Shown here piece by piece: positions 35,579 to 45,662 of a DNA stretch of 64,000 nt. Within the stretch, counting starts at the first letter, position 1; the number at the start of each line of letters is the position of its first letter. Source of the DNA: Desulfoferula mesophila (GTDB lineage: Bacteria > Desulfobacterota > Desulfarculia > Desulfarculales > Desulfarculaceae); contig NZ_AP028679.1 of NCBI RefSeq assembly GCF_037076455.1, positions 2,619,501 to 2,683,500 of the forward strand, in the 5' to 3' direction. The notes below the pieces were generated by a model. It searched no databases. It was not told where the DNA came from and was given only the letters and a program-made list of their open reading frames with translations. The translations under genes were made by a program, and so were the position numbers.

Positions 35579-36762
35579 TGACGCACCATCAGGGCCCGCA
35601 CCGCCTCGTCCAGGCCGTCCAGGGTCAGGGGGAACATGGGGAAGACCTTGGCGACGGTGGCGATGGTGGGGTGCCTCCATGCCCGTTCTGGCATGGGGTT
35701 GAGCCACACGCAATAGCGGAAATGGTCGGCGATGCGCTGCAGCCAATCCAGCCCGGCAATCTCGTTGTGGTAGTAGTAGTCGATGGCCCCGCCCACGCTC
35801 ACCAGCTCCGAAGGGGCCATGAAGGCGTCCCCCACAATTATCACCTTGTAGTCGGCCCCCAGGTTGCGGATCAGGTTGCCGGTGGGCTCGCTGTCGGAGG
35901 TGTAGATGTCGGTGAAGATGTCCTGGTAGATGCAGTTGTGGAAGTAGTAGGACTTCAGGTCACGGAAGTGGGTCATCTGGTGGGCCGCGGAAAACAGGCG
36001 GTCCACCAAACGGGCGTAGGGGTTCATGGAGCCGCCGGAGTCCATGAGCAACAGCACCCGCACCTTGTTCTTGCGCTCCCTGGTGAAGACCAACTCGATC
36101 TCGCCCGCCTCCTTGCAGGTCTTGTCGATGGTGGCCTCGATGTCCAGGAAGTCTTCCGGCCCCTCCTTGGCGAATTGCCTGAGCTTCTTTAGAGCCATCT
36201 TCACCTGGCGCACGTCCAGGGTCACGTCGGTGCGGTAGTTCTTGAAGCGCCGCGCCGCGGCGATCTGCACCGCCCGGCCTCCGCCGCCCGGCCCGCCGAT
36301 GCGGATGCCCCCGGGGTTGGCCCCGGAGTGGCCAAAGGGGCTGGTGCCCCCGGTGCCGATCCAGCGCCCTCCCCCGTCGTGGCGTTCGTCCTGCTCCTGC
36401 AGGCGCTTTTCCAGCTCCTTGAGCAACTCCTCCAGATCCATCTGCCGTATCTTGGCCAGCTCCTCCTCGGGCAGCTCCAAGCGGTTCAGGGGATCGGCCA
36501 GCCAGTCCAGAATCTCCTGGCGGATGTCGTCGGGCAGCTCGGCATCCTTGAACACGTGGGCAAAGGCCTGGTCGTATTGATCGTAAAAGGCCTCGGACTT
36601 GATGAGGATGGCCCGGGCCAGATTATAGAAATCCACCAGGCTGCCCTGGGCGTGGCCCTTGTCCAGGGCCTCCATCAGGGTCATCCACTCGGTGACCGAC
36701 ACCGGCACCTTGAGGGCGCGCAATGAGTAAAACAGGTTCAGGAACATCGCTTTGGCGCACAT
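35575..36762 (-). CDS. CoxE-like von Willebrand factor A protein
   Basis: 395 aa. The N-terminal helical part (1-140) is typical of CoxE-like proteins. A Gly-rich linker (about 140-165) and a VWA domain (about 235-395) follow, with metal-site motif LLLMDSGGSMNPY. The Ser/Gly changes leave a DxGxS-type site. These proteins work with MoxR AAA+ ATPases in cofactor insertion or complex assembly. A MoxR gene lies at 38840-39706 on the same strand, separated by a foreign AT-rich gene and tag, so an ancestral moxR-coxE pair was probably split. The start may be ATG 36747. Confidence 0.88.
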   Translation of the reverse strand: MCAKAMFLNLFYSLRALKVPVSVTEWMTLMEALDKGHAQGSLVDFYNLARAILIKSEAFYDQYDQAFAHVFKDAELPDDIRQEILDWLADPLNRLELPEEELAKIRQMDLEELLKELEKRLQEQDERHDGGGRWIGTGGTSPFGHSGANPGGIRIGGPGGGGRAVQIAAARRFKNYRTDVTLDVRQVKMALKKLRQFAKEGPEDFLDIEATIDKTCKEAGEIELVFTRERKNKVRVLLLMDSGGSMNPYARLVDRLFSAAHQMTHFRDLKSYYFHNCIYQDIFTDIYTSDSEPTGNLIRNLGADYKVIIVGDAFMAPSELVSVGGAIDYYYHNEIAGLDWLQRIADHFRYCVWLNPMPERAWRHPTIATVAKVFPMFPLTLDGLDEAVRALMVRH

Positions 36763-36781
36763 CCAGATAATTAAGAGATTG

Positions 36782-36816
36782 TTTCGTTAAACATACCATA
36801 TTTGGTAAAAATCGAA
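36782..36816. promoter_or_regulatory. Palindromic site upstream of the CoxE-like gene
   Basis: TACCATATTTGGTA (36794-36807) has perfect 5-bp arms around TATT. An outer pair TTTCG (36782-36786) and CGAAA (36812-36816) adds symmetry. It lies 20-55 bases before the minus-strand start and at the edge of the AT-rich insertion. Candidate operator. Confidence 0.35.
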
Positions 36817-36861
36817 ACATCTGCGATTATTATTATACAACTGTATAGACACGACCTAAAT

Positions 36862-36907
36862 CCAAATAAATTATGATACTTGACAAATTTCCAAATGGAT
36901 ATGATAC
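36862..36907 (+). promoter_or_regulatory. Promoter with direct repeats before the AT-rich gene
   Basis: A perfect -35 TTGACA (36880-36885) and a -10 TGATAC (36902-36907) are separated by 16 bp. CCAAATAAATTATGATAC (36862-36879) and CCAAATGGATATGATAC (36891-36907) form a direct repeat covering the promoter, so a regulator could bind both copies. Confidence 0.5.
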
Positions 36908-36947
36908 CCTTTGCAATATACCTCTAAGGTAAGGTAGGGGGATAATT

Positions 36948-38192
36948 ATGTATATTCATGTCAGGGCTAACCTGCCAGCCTTGGTCCTTTCTCTTGTCCT
37001 CATTATTCTACCCGCCAACGCCAAAGCAGACAGCAACCACAAGATTGCCTTTTTAAGTCAGGGAGCGTTTTTAATTACCGTCAAAAACAGCGAGCAGGAT
37101 CGATTTCCAGTTATCGGATATTTACCCGTTGGTACGATTTGTATTTATGATTTGTCGAAAACATTTCAGCTGGAACATGCCGACAGCGAGCGGATTGAAG
37201 ACTATATCTTTATAAATTCTTACGAAGGACCTTCCGGTTACGTATTAAGAAGAATACTTGTAGATGTCAAGGGTAAGGTCCTTATACCGGTAACCAACAG
37301 GCCCGTCCCAATTTTCAGCTTAGAATCAACAGCTACCAACAAGCAAAAAATATGTGACGTGCACAGCACCGATGGAGTATACCCCACGGTTACCCAGACG
37401 GAAGACCCAACGTTTTTTATTGTAAATGTTCCTAAAGAACTATCAAAAACCAGCAGTGCCCTCGCAGGCAAAATATCTAAAAAGAGAATAAAAGATGGCG
37501 ATATCATGCTGTTATCTGAGGACGCGCCCTCAATTCATCTGCTTAAATTCAAAGATCCAACCATCGATGAAAACCAGGAAGATTTCTTTATGCGTCTCGC
37601 CTCTAAATTACAAAACAAACTCAACGGTGAATTTGATAAGAATAAAATACAAGCGTTCCTGGTTGGCTTGGATAGGATTAAATGTAGCCTCAGCATAGGC
37701 TCTGAAGCCAGCATGGGATTTAAAGTGTTCGGCGCCGGTTTAGGATTGAACGTCAGGGCAAACATGAAAAATGATAACATGTTTATAGAAATGTCTGAAA
37801 TTGCGCTTTGCCCTGGCGATCAAGATTGCCTGCGATTTACATCCTTAAAAATGGTCACATGCCTTGATAACAATCCCTATAAATTGACTCACTTGTCCCT
37901 GCAGGATACGAATCTGACGCACCATCCAATAACTTTATGGGCCAACGACTTAAAGCAGCTAGACTTGGACATCAACCCTTCTTGCAAAGGCCAGAGGGCC
38001 ACACGTTGCATGGTTCAGATAACTGGATACAAAGACTATATTAAAGTTTATAGTTATCTAGAGGAGCAACTCGAATGCAACCCGGAATATTCCCGTAGTT
38101 GGAGCAATCAAGAAAAGAAAGCTTTATTACACATGCTCCTTAACCAAATCTGTTACTGCCCGCCATCGCGTTTGCGAAAAATTGAAAACTAA
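36948..38192 (+). CDS. Secreted protein of unknown function, AT-rich foreign gene
   Basis: 414 aa. Signal peptide at residues 1-28 (hydrophobic core, cleavage near NAKA). The mature protein is rich in Lys, Asn, Ile and Asp and has about ten scattered cysteines, suggesting disulfides in the periplasm; I recognise no domain. An SH3-like first part is possible (GAFLITVKNSEQ, VIGYLPVGTICIYD). Base and codon use (many AT-ending codons) differ sharply from the GC-rich neighbours, indicating recent transfer. AAGGTAGGGGG stands just before the ATG and a good promoter further up, so it is likely expressed. Confidence 0.75.
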   Translation: MYIHVRANLPALVLSLVLIILPANAKADSNHKIAFLSQGAFLITVKNSEQDRFPVIGYLPVGTICIYDLSKTFQLEHADSERIEDYIFINSYEGPSGYVLRRILVDVKGKVLIPVTNRPVPIFSLESTATNKQKICDVHSTDGVYPTVTQTEDPTFFIVNVPKELSKTSSALAGKISKKRIKDGDIMLLSEDAPSIHLLKFKDPTIDENQEDFFMRLASKLQNKLNGEFDKNKIQAFLVGLDRIKCSLSIGSEASMGFKVFGAGLGLNVRANMKNDNMFIEMSEIALCPGDQDCLRFTSLKMVTCLDNNPYKLTHLSLQDTNLTHHPITLWANDLKQLDLDINPSCKGQRATRCMVQITGYKDYIKVYSYLEEQLECNPEYSRSWSNQEKKALLHMLLNQICYCPPSRLRKIEN

Positions 38193-38223
38193 TTTCACCA
38201 TTACCAGCTAACTTACATGGTGT

Positions 38224-38838
38224 TTAGCCTGGGGCTGGGTTGCTGCCGCTTTGGCCATGAGCCGTGCGCAACTCGCTGTGCCGGAAGCAGCTCACCAGGT
38301 GATCGTTGATCAGTCCCACCGCCTGCATGTAGGAGTAGATGGTCACCGGCCCCACGAAGCCCATGCCCCGCTTCTTGAGGTCCTTGCTGAGCGCCCGCGC
38401 GGTCTCGTCCTGGGTGGGCACGTCCTTAAGCTCAGCGCAGGCGTGCTGCACCGGTTGGCCCTCCACCCAGCCCCATAGGTAGCGGTCAAAGGAGCCGAAC
38501 TCCTTTTGCAGTTCCAAGACCACCCGGGCGTTCTTTACGGCCGCCTCGATCTTGCGCCGGTTGCGGATGATGCCCGCGTCGTTCATCAACTCCGCGACCT
38601 TGTCCGGGCCGTAGGCCGCCACCTTGCGCGGGTCGAAGCCGTCAAAGGCGGCCCGGAAGTTTTCCCGCTTCTTCAGGATGGTCAACCAGCTCAGCCCGGC
38701 GATGAAGGCTTCCAGCAGGAGCATCTCGAACAAGCGCCGGTCGTCGTGCAGGGGGACGCCCCATTCGCGGTCGTGATAATCCCGGTACAGGGGATCGTCG
38801 CCGCACCAGGGGCAGCGGGTCAGTTGGGCGGGGGCCAC
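38224..38838 (-). CDS. tag: 3-methyladenine DNA glycosylase I
   Basis: 204 aa. Base-excision repair enzyme that removes 3-methyladenine. The N-terminal RCPWCGDDPLYRDYHDREWG holds the Cys and His zinc ligands and the YHDxEWG motif; FEMLLLEAFIAGLSWLTIL and FVGPVTIYSYMQAVGLINDH follow, with the C-terminal Cys/His pair. The start is a GTG two bases downstream of the moxR stop; RCPWC begins at residue 8. Probably read through from moxR. Confidence 0.95.
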   Translation of the reverse strand: MAPAQLTRCPWCGDDPLYRDYHDREWGVPLHDDRRLFEMLLLEAFIAGLSWLTILKKRENFRAAFDGFDPRKVAAYGPDKVAELMNDAGIIRNRRKIEAAVKNARVVLELQKEFGSFDRYLWGWVEGQPVQHACAELKDVPTQDETARALSKDLKKRGMGFVGPVTIYSYMQAVGLINDHLVSCFRHSELRTAHGQSGSNPAPG

Positions 38839-38839
38839 C

Positions 38840-39706
38840 CTAGAACCGGCCGCGCAGGCCCATGCGGTTCACCGTCCCCCCGGCCCGGCTCAGGGCCGCG
38901 TCCAAGACCTCCAGGTCCTGCTCCTTTTTGATCAGAGCCCCGGCGAACGGCAGTTCCTTGGCCACCTGGCCCGGGTCCATGCCCCCGGCCACCAGGGCCT
39001 GGATCCAGTCCAAGAGCTCGCTGGTGGAGGGCTTCTTGCGGAAGCCCTCGATCTGGCGCAGCCAGTAGAAGCGCTTGAGCACCTCTTTCAGGAGTTTCTC
39101 GGCCAGCTCGGGGAAGTGCACCCCCACGATGCGGCGCATCAGCTCCTCCTCCGGGAACTCGATGTAGTGGAACACGCAGCGGCGCAAAAAGGCGTCGGGC
39201 AGCTCCTTCTCCGAGTTGGAGGTGATGACCACGATGGGCCGGGTGGCCGCGCTGACGGTCTCGTCGGTCTCGGGGATGTGGAAGCTCATCTCGTCCAGCT
39301 CGTTGAGCAGGTCGTTGGGGAACTCGATGTCCGCCTTGTCGACCTCGTCGATGAGTAGCACCACGTCCTGGGACTGGGAAAAGGCCCGGCCCAATTGGCC
39401 CAGATGGATGTAGTTCTTGATGTCGCTGACGTCGCCGGTGCCGAAGCGCGAGTCGTTGAGGCGCTGCACCGTGTCGTAGACATAAAGCCCGTCCTTGGCC
39501 TTGGTGGTGGATTTGACGTTCCACACGATAAGCTTCTTGCCCAGGCCCCGGGCGATGTTGTGGGCCAACAGGGTCTTGCCGGTGCCCGGCTCGCCCTTGA
39601 CCAGCAAGGGCCGCCCCAGGGCGATGGAAACGTTGACCACGTCCTTTAGTTCCGGTGAAACGATATATTTGTCGGTACCGGTGAAACGATCGAAGTCGGC
39701 GGACAT
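38840..39706 (-). CDS. MoxR-family AAA+ ATPase
   Basis: 288 aa. Chaperone-like ATPase that partners with VWA proteins. Walker A GEPGTGKTLLA near 38-48, Walker B VVLLIDEVDKAD near 114-125, sensor 1 ITSNSEKELPDAFLRRC near 167-183. Its natural partner is the CoxE-like VWA protein at 35575-36762. The promoter region (39789-39820) is shared, in divergent orientation, with the symporter operon. Confidence 0.92.
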   Translation of the reverse strand: MSADFDRFTGTDKYIVSPELKDVVNVSIALGRPLLVKGEPGTGKTLLAHNIARGLGKKLIVWNVKSTTKAKDGLYVYDTVQRLNDSRFGTGDVSDIKNYIHLGQLGRAFSQSQDVVLLIDEVDKADIEFPNDLLNELDEMSFHIPETDETVSAATRPIVVITSNSEKELPDAFLRRCVFHYIEFPEEELMRRIVGVHFPELAEKLLKEVLKRFYWLRQIEGFRKKPSTSELLDWIQALVAGGMDPGQVAKELPFAGALIKKEQDLEVLDAALSRAGGTVNRMGLRGRF

Positions 39707-39788
39707 CTGGACTCCTTGTCCTGGGCGCGGGCGGTTGGCGATGGGGGCGTTTCCCGAGGCCCGGTAGCGGGGAAACTACCGCAAGTAG

Positions 39789-39820
39789 CTACAATGTAAC
39801 ACGTTTGGAGCCATAATCAA
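39789..39820 (-). promoter_or_regulatory. Divergent promoter and operator, moxR side
   Basis: On the minus strand TTGATT (39820-39815) and TACATT (39798-39793) are spaced by 16 bp. The -10 box is inside the dyad-like CTACAATGTAA (39789-39799), whose inverted partner lies at the symporter promoter. Confidence 0.45.
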
Positions 39821-39867
39821 GGGGCAGGCCCCCCGGTGTTGCATCCGTGGGGGCGGCGCCTTGCACC

Positions 39868-39912
39868 TTGACTTTGCGCCGCCCGCCTTCGTATAGTGTG
39901 ACTACATTGTAG
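39868..39912 (+). promoter_or_regulatory. Promoter and operator of the symporter operon
   Basis: TTGACT (39868-39873) and TATAGT (39892-39897) are spaced by 18 bp. CTACATTGTAG (39902-39912), a perfect dyad around one base, covers the expected transcription start. AGCTACAATGTA at 39787-39798 and TACATTGTAGCT at 39903-39914 are exact inverted copies. Confidence 0.6.
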
Positions 39913-40019
39913 CTGTTCGCGGGCCGCCCCATCACCCGCCGGGCCCAAAAAAACCCGGAGCTAGCCCGCGGCCGCCATTCCGGGGGGCTTCCCTCCCCCC
40001 GCCGAGCCGGAGGAATTCT

Positions 40020-40184
40020 GTGCTAGGCATCGCAAGTCCCGAACTGGCCCTGGCCTACGTGTTGTGCATAGCCGCATCGGTGCTGTGCATCATCTACGGC
40101 ATCGTCAAATGGAACGACAGCGGGCCCCTGAGCGAGGAGCTCAGGGATCTGGACCAATGGGCCCCCGAGAGCGAGGACAAGTAG
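40020..40184 (+). CDS. Small accessory protein of the sodium:solute symporter
   Basis: 54 aa, starting at GTG 40020 with GGAGGAA eight bases upstream. One membrane helix (about residues 8-29, LALAYVLCIAASVLCIIYGI) is followed by VKWND and an acidic tail (LSEELRDLDQWAPESED). This matches the small accessory proteins found before SSS-family transporters in sulfate reducers. It is 57 bases upstream of the symporter gene in the same operon. Confidence 0.8.
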   Translation: MLGIASPELALAYVLCIAASVLCIIYGIVKWNDSGPLSEELRDLDQWAPESEDK

Positions 40185-40241
40185 TCCCGGCCGCGCCGCC
40201 GGATCCGCAAGGCGCCTTATTCTAGCTGGCGAGGAGGCAGA

Positions 40242-41840
40242 ATGACCGTCAAGATCATTTTGGCGTTGGTGTACCTGGCCGTGGTCTTCTACCTTGGTTA
40301 CAAGGGGTGGCGCGAAACCCGCCAGGCCAGCGACTATATGCTGGCCGGACGCCAAATGAATCCCTACGTGATGGCCATGAGCTACGGGGCCACCTTCATC
40401 TCCACCTCGGCCATCATCGGTTTCGGTGGAGCGGCGGCCCTGTTCGGCTTTCCCCTGCTGTGGCTCACCTTCCTAAACATCTTCGTGGGCATCTTCATCG
40501 CCATGGTGTTTTTCGGCAAGCGCACCCGGCGCATGGGGGTGGCCCTGGATTCGCACACCTTTCCCGAGCTTTTGGGCCAGCGCTACCAGTCGCGCTTCAT
40601 CCAGGGCTTTTCCGGGGCGGTGATCTTCCTGTTCATCCCGGTATACGCCGCGGCGGTGCTCATCGGCATCAGCCGCATGCTGGAGGTCAGCCTGGGCATC
40701 AACTACTACGTGGTGCTCCTGGGCTTCGTGGCCATCCTGGCGGTCTACGTTATAACCGGCGGTCTCAAGGCGGTGATGTACACCGACGCCTTCCAGGGCA
40801 GCCTGATGGTGGTGATGATGCTGATCCTGATCATCTTCACCTACTCCACCCTGGGCGGGGTAACCGAGGCCCACCAAGCCCTGACCGACCTGGCTCCCCA
40901 GATGCCCGCCAACCTCAAGGCCGGGGGCATGCTGGGCTGGACCCAGGGAGCCACGCCTTTCAGCCCCCTGTGGCTGGTGATCTACACCACCATCATCTAC
41001 GGCGTGGGCATCGGAGTCCTGGCCCAGCCCCAGTTGGCGGTGCGCTACATGACCGTGGCCAGCGACCGCCAGCTCAACCGGGCAGTGCTCTACGGAGGCA
41101 TCTTCATCGTGCTGATGACCGGGGTGGCCTTTGTGGTGGGCGCGCTCAGCAACGTGGTGTTCTTCCGCGACCTGGGCAAGATTTCGGTGGCCGTGGCCGG
41201 AGGCAACATCGACAAGATCATTCCCCTCTACGTCACCAAGGTCATGCCCGACTGGTTCGAGATTCTCTTTTTGTTGGCCATGCTGGCCGCGGCCATGAGC
41301 ACCCTGTCCAGCCAGTTCCACGTGGGCGGCACCAGCCTGGGCCGCGACTTTTACGAAAAGGGCATGTCCTCCGGCGGGCGCGGCGAGTTGGGCATGACCC
41401 GCCTGGGAGTGGGCATAACCATCCTGGTCACCCTGGTGTGGGGCCTGCTGCTGCCGCCCTCCATCATCGCCCTGGCCACCGCCTTTTTCTTCGGCCTGTG
41501 CGCGGCCAGCTTTTTGCCCGCCTATCTGTTGGGCCTGTACTGGAAGGGCATGACCCGCCTGGGGGCGGTGGTCTCCATCGTGGGCGGCTTTGCCACCAGC
41601 TTCTTCTTCCTTTTGTTCGTGCACACCAAGGAGTCGGCGGCCATCGGCCTGTGCAAGAGCGTGTTCGGGGTGGACAGCTTGGCCCAAAACGCGGTGCAAG
41701 GCTCGGGCTGGTGGCTGTTGCAGTTCACCGACCCCAACATCATCGCCCTGCCCGTTTCCCTGGTCCTGGCGGTGGTGGTCAGCCTGGTCTCCCCCAAGAT
41801 GGACCAGAGACACTTGCAGCTATGCTGGCGCAACCTCTAA
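40242..41840 (+). CDS. Sodium:solute symporter (SSS family)
   Basis: 532 aa, about 13 membrane helices. The SSS hallmarks are YMLAGRQMNPYVMAMSYGAT with FISTSAIIGFGG near residues 29-60 (sodium-site helix 1) and AAAMSTLSSQFHVGGTSLGRDFY near 345-368. The closest class by eye is the organic-acid (acetate/pantothenate-like) symporters; the substrate is not certain. SD-like GAGGAGGCAG precedes the ATG. Paired with the 54-aa accessory protein. Confidence 0.93.
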   Translation: MTVKIILALVYLAVVFYLGYKGWRETRQASDYMLAGRQMNPYVMAMSYGATFISTSAIIGFGGAAALFGFPLLWLTFLNIFVGIFIAMVFFGKRTRRMGVALDSHTFPELLGQRYQSRFIQGFSGAVIFLFIPVYAAAVLIGISRMLEVSLGINYYVVLLGFVAILAVYVITGGLKAVMYTDAFQGSLMVVMMLILIIFTYSTLGGVTEAHQALTDLAPQMPANLKAGGMLGWTQGATPFSPLWLVIYTTIIYGVGIGVLAQPQLAVRYMTVASDRQLNRAVLYGGIFIVLMTGVAFVVGALSNVVFFRDLGKISVAVAGGNIDKIIPLYVTKVMPDWFEILFLLAMLAAAMSTLSSQFHVGGTSLGRDFYEKGMSSGGRGELGMTRLGVGITILVTLVWGLLLPPSIIALATAFFFGLCAASFLPAYLLGLYWKGMTRLGAVVSIVGGFATSFFFLLFVHTKESAAIGLCKSVFGVDSLAQNAVQGSGWWLLQFTDPNIIALPVSLVLAVVVSLVSPKMDQRHLQLCWRNL

Positions 41841-41916
41841 AATGACTCAGACGCATCACCGGCCGCCGGCGATCCGCCGTCCGGCCGTCCTCTTAAACCC
41901 CCGGGAGTGATATTCC

Positions 41917-42753
41917 ATGATTGCCCATAACAGCTTACCCGGTGGCAGCTCAGGCAGGGGAAGGAGTTCGCGCTGGCCGTGGCTCTTGGCCCTGCTGGTT
42001 ATCGTGGCCGCCGTTGCGGCGCTGTGGACTTATTGGGGCGAGTCCCCCAGCCAGCAGGCCCAACAGGAAAAGCCCTCCTCCACCGCCGCCCCCCAAGCCC
42101 CCACGGAGCAACAGGCCAGGGTTCCCGCCCCCAGCCCGCAGGGCGACACCGTCAAAGTGGACGGCAGCCAACAAAGCATGCAAGAGGAGCGCAAAAAGCC
42201 CTTCGGCCTGGACAAGTCCGTGGACGCGGTGGCCCGCAGCGACGAGAAGATTCAGGTGGGGGACCAAAAGATCCCCGTGGAAGAGCTGGAACGCAAGATG
42301 GTGGTGGAGCAACGGGGCGAGGTGCGCGAAAAATCCCTGCAAGGCGGCAAGATCAGCGCCTGGGGGGTGCACATAGTGCGCCCCGGCGACAATTTGTGGC
42401 ACATCCACTACCAACTGCTGCGCGAATACCTGGCCGGCCGGGGGATGGAGCTGCCGCCGCGCTCCGACCAGCCCATAGCCACCGGCCAGTCCACCGGGGT
42501 GGGCAAGATACTCAAGTTCGCCGAGCACATGGTGGGCGTGTACAACCTGCGCACCGGCCGGATGACCAGGGACATCAACTTGCTGGAGCCCGGCCAAAAG
42601 GTGGTGGTGTTCAACCTCAGCGAGATATTCGCCCAACTGGACCAGGTGGATCCCACTGAGCTCAACGGGGTGATGTACGACGGCCGGGTGCTGTTCTTTC
42701 CCAAGCCCACAAAGGCCAAATCTCCCAGCCCAAGCCCGCCGGGGACCAAATAG
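41917..42753 (+). CDS. Membrane-anchored LysM-like protein
   Basis: 278 aa. Short cytoplasmic N-terminus, one membrane helix (about 20-42), then a Gln/Pro/Ala-rich linker (about 45-110). A region with HIVRPGDNLWHIHYQLLREY (near 150) resembles the start of a LysM domain, and LLEPGQKVVVFNLSEIF fits its end but with a long insertion. A peptidoglycan-associated role is inference. GGGAGTG precedes the ATG. Three bases before the deacetylase gene, so probably co-translated. Confidence 0.65.
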   Translation: MIAHNSLPGGSSGRGRSSRWPWLLALLVIVAAVAALWTYWGESPSQQAQQEKPSSTAAPQAPTEQQARVPAPSPQGDTVKVDGSQQSMQEERKKPFGLDKSVDAVARSDEKIQVGDQKIPVEELERKMVVEQRGEVREKSLQGGKISAWGVHIVRPGDNLWHIHYQLLREYLAGRGMELPPRSDQPIATGQSTGVGKILKFAEHMVGVYNLRTGRMTRDINLLEPGQKVVVFNLSEIFAQLDQVDPTELNGVMYDGRVLFFPKPTKAKSPSPSPPGTK

Positions 42754-42755
42754 CC

Positions 42756-43790
42756 ATGGCGGTGGGGGTGGTGCGTGATCCGATTTTCCGGGAGCATGAC
42801 ACCGGCCCCTACCACTGCGAGGTGGCTGAACGCCTGGTGGCCATAGACGAGGCCATCGCCCACTGGGAAGGCCGCGAGGCCCTGGCGATGCTGCCCCTGC
42901 GCGCGGCCACCGAGGAAGAGCTGGGCCGGGCGCACCACGGCAGCCATCTGCGCCGGGTGGCGGGCACCGCCGGGCGCAGCACCAGCCTGGACCCGGACAC
43001 GGTGTGCTCGCCGCGCTCCTGCGAGGTGGCCCTGTTGGCCGCGGGGAGCCTTATCGACCTGTGCGACGCGGCCCTGGCCGGCGAGGTGGAGCACGGCTTC
43101 GCCCTGGTGCGGCCGCCGGGCCACCACGCCACGGCCACCCGGGCCATGGGCTTTTGCCTGTTCAACAACGTGGCGGTCGCCGCCGCCCACCTCATGCTCA
43201 AGCGGGGCCTCAGCCGCATCCTGGTGGTGGACTGGGACGTGCACCACGGCAACGGCACCGAGGACATCTTCTACCCCGAATCGCGGGTGCTCTATTTTTC
43301 CACCCACCAATCGCCCCTGTACCCCGGCACCGGTCAGGTGGGCGCGGTGGGCCAGGGCTCGGCCAAGGGCTACACCATCAACGTCCCCCTGCCTCCCGGC
43401 CGGGGCGACCTGGAGGTGCTCCAGGCCTTTGATCGCCTGCTGGTGCCCGTGGCCCAACGCTTCAAGCCCCAGTTCATCCTGGTTTCCGCCGGTTTCGACG
43501 CCCACCACGAAGACCCCCTGGGCAGCATGACCCTCACCGCCGCCGGTTTCGCGGCCCTTACCCAGCGTCTCACCGAACTCAGCCAGGAGTTCTGCCCCGG
43601 CCGGGTGGTGGCCTCCCTGGAGGGCGGCTACAACCAGGCGGCATTGGCCCGCTCGGTGGTGGCGGTGCTGGACGCCCTGGCCGGCGGGCGCCGGGAAGAG
43701 GCGCTCATCGCCCAGGCGGCGCAAACCGACCCGGTAATCTGGGTGCAGCAGGCCCGCGAGGCGGCCAAGCACTACTGGAAGCTGCCCTAA
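42756..43790 (+). CDS. Histone-deacetylase-family amidohydrolase
   Basis: 344 aa. Zinc hydrolase of the arginase/deacetylase fold acting on acetylated amines (acetylpolyamines or similar in bacteria). Motifs: LVRPPGHHA near 124 (catalytic His pair), VVDWDVHHGNGT near 161 (zinc Asp and His), LVSAGFDAHHEDPLG near 246 (zinc Asp), and SLEGGYN near 288. The Tyr of the EGGY loop is present. Length is normal. Confidence 0.93.
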   Translation: MAVGVVRDPIFREHDTGPYHCEVAERLVAIDEAIAHWEGREALAMLPLRAATEEELGRAHHGSHLRRVAGTAGRSTSLDPDTVCSPRSCEVALLAAGSLIDLCDAALAGEVEHGFALVRPPGHHATATRAMGFCLFNNVAVAAAHLMLKRGLSRILVVDWDVHHGNGTEDIFYPESRVLYFSTHQSPLYPGTGQVGAVGQGSAKGYTINVPLPPGRGDLEVLQAFDRLLVPVAQRFKPQFILVSAGFDAHHEDPLGSMTLTAAGFAALTQRLTELSQEFCPGRVVASLEGGYNQAALARSVVAVLDALAGGRREEALIAQAAQTDPVIWVQQAREAAKHYWKLP

Positions 43791-43895
43791 AACGCCGTCC
43801 CGCTCCGGCCTTGGGCCCGCAAAGGCCACCCCCTCCTTGTCCCCAAAGCCCCAGCGTGATAAACAATCAGCAAGTCCATTTCTGGGAGACAGGTA

Positions 43896-44180
43896 ATGAA
43901 AATCAGTACGTCCGAGGTGGCCCACGTGGCCGCCCTAGCCCGGCTCAGACTGAGCGAGGAGATGAGCGCCAAGCTCACCGAACAGCTCAACGACATCCTC
44001 ACGGCCATGGACAAGCTGGCCGAGCTGGACACCAGCGGGGTGCCCTCCACCAACCACGCCCTGGAGCTCAGCGGGGCCATGCGCCCGGACCAGGCCAGAG
44101 AAAGCCTGGACCATGAGCGGGCCTTGGCCAACGCCCCGGACAGCGACGGCCAGAGCTTCATCGTGCCCAAGGTCATATAG
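43896..44180 (+). CDS. gatC: Asp/Glu-tRNA amidotransferase subunit C
   Basis: 94 aa. Small belt subunit that wraps GatA and GatB. It begins [21 protein letters not shown], the family signature, and ends with VPKVI. GGGAGACAGG precedes the ATG. gatA follows ten bases downstream; gatB is not in the window. Confidence 0.95.
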   Translation: MKISTSEVAHVAALARLRLSEEMSAKLTEQLNDILTAMDKLAELDTSGVPSTNHALELSGAMRPDQARESLDHERALANAPDSDGQSFIVPKVI

Positions 44181-44190
44181 GGAGGTCGTG

Positions 44191-45651
<1,461 letters not shown>

Positions 45652-45662
45652 GGTTCCCGGCC

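Noticed and set aside
40307-41845. 512-codon plus-strand frame inside the symporter gene
   Set aside because: Arg/His/Gly-rich shadow of the SSS transporter in another frame, a GC-skew artefact like many other long frames here.
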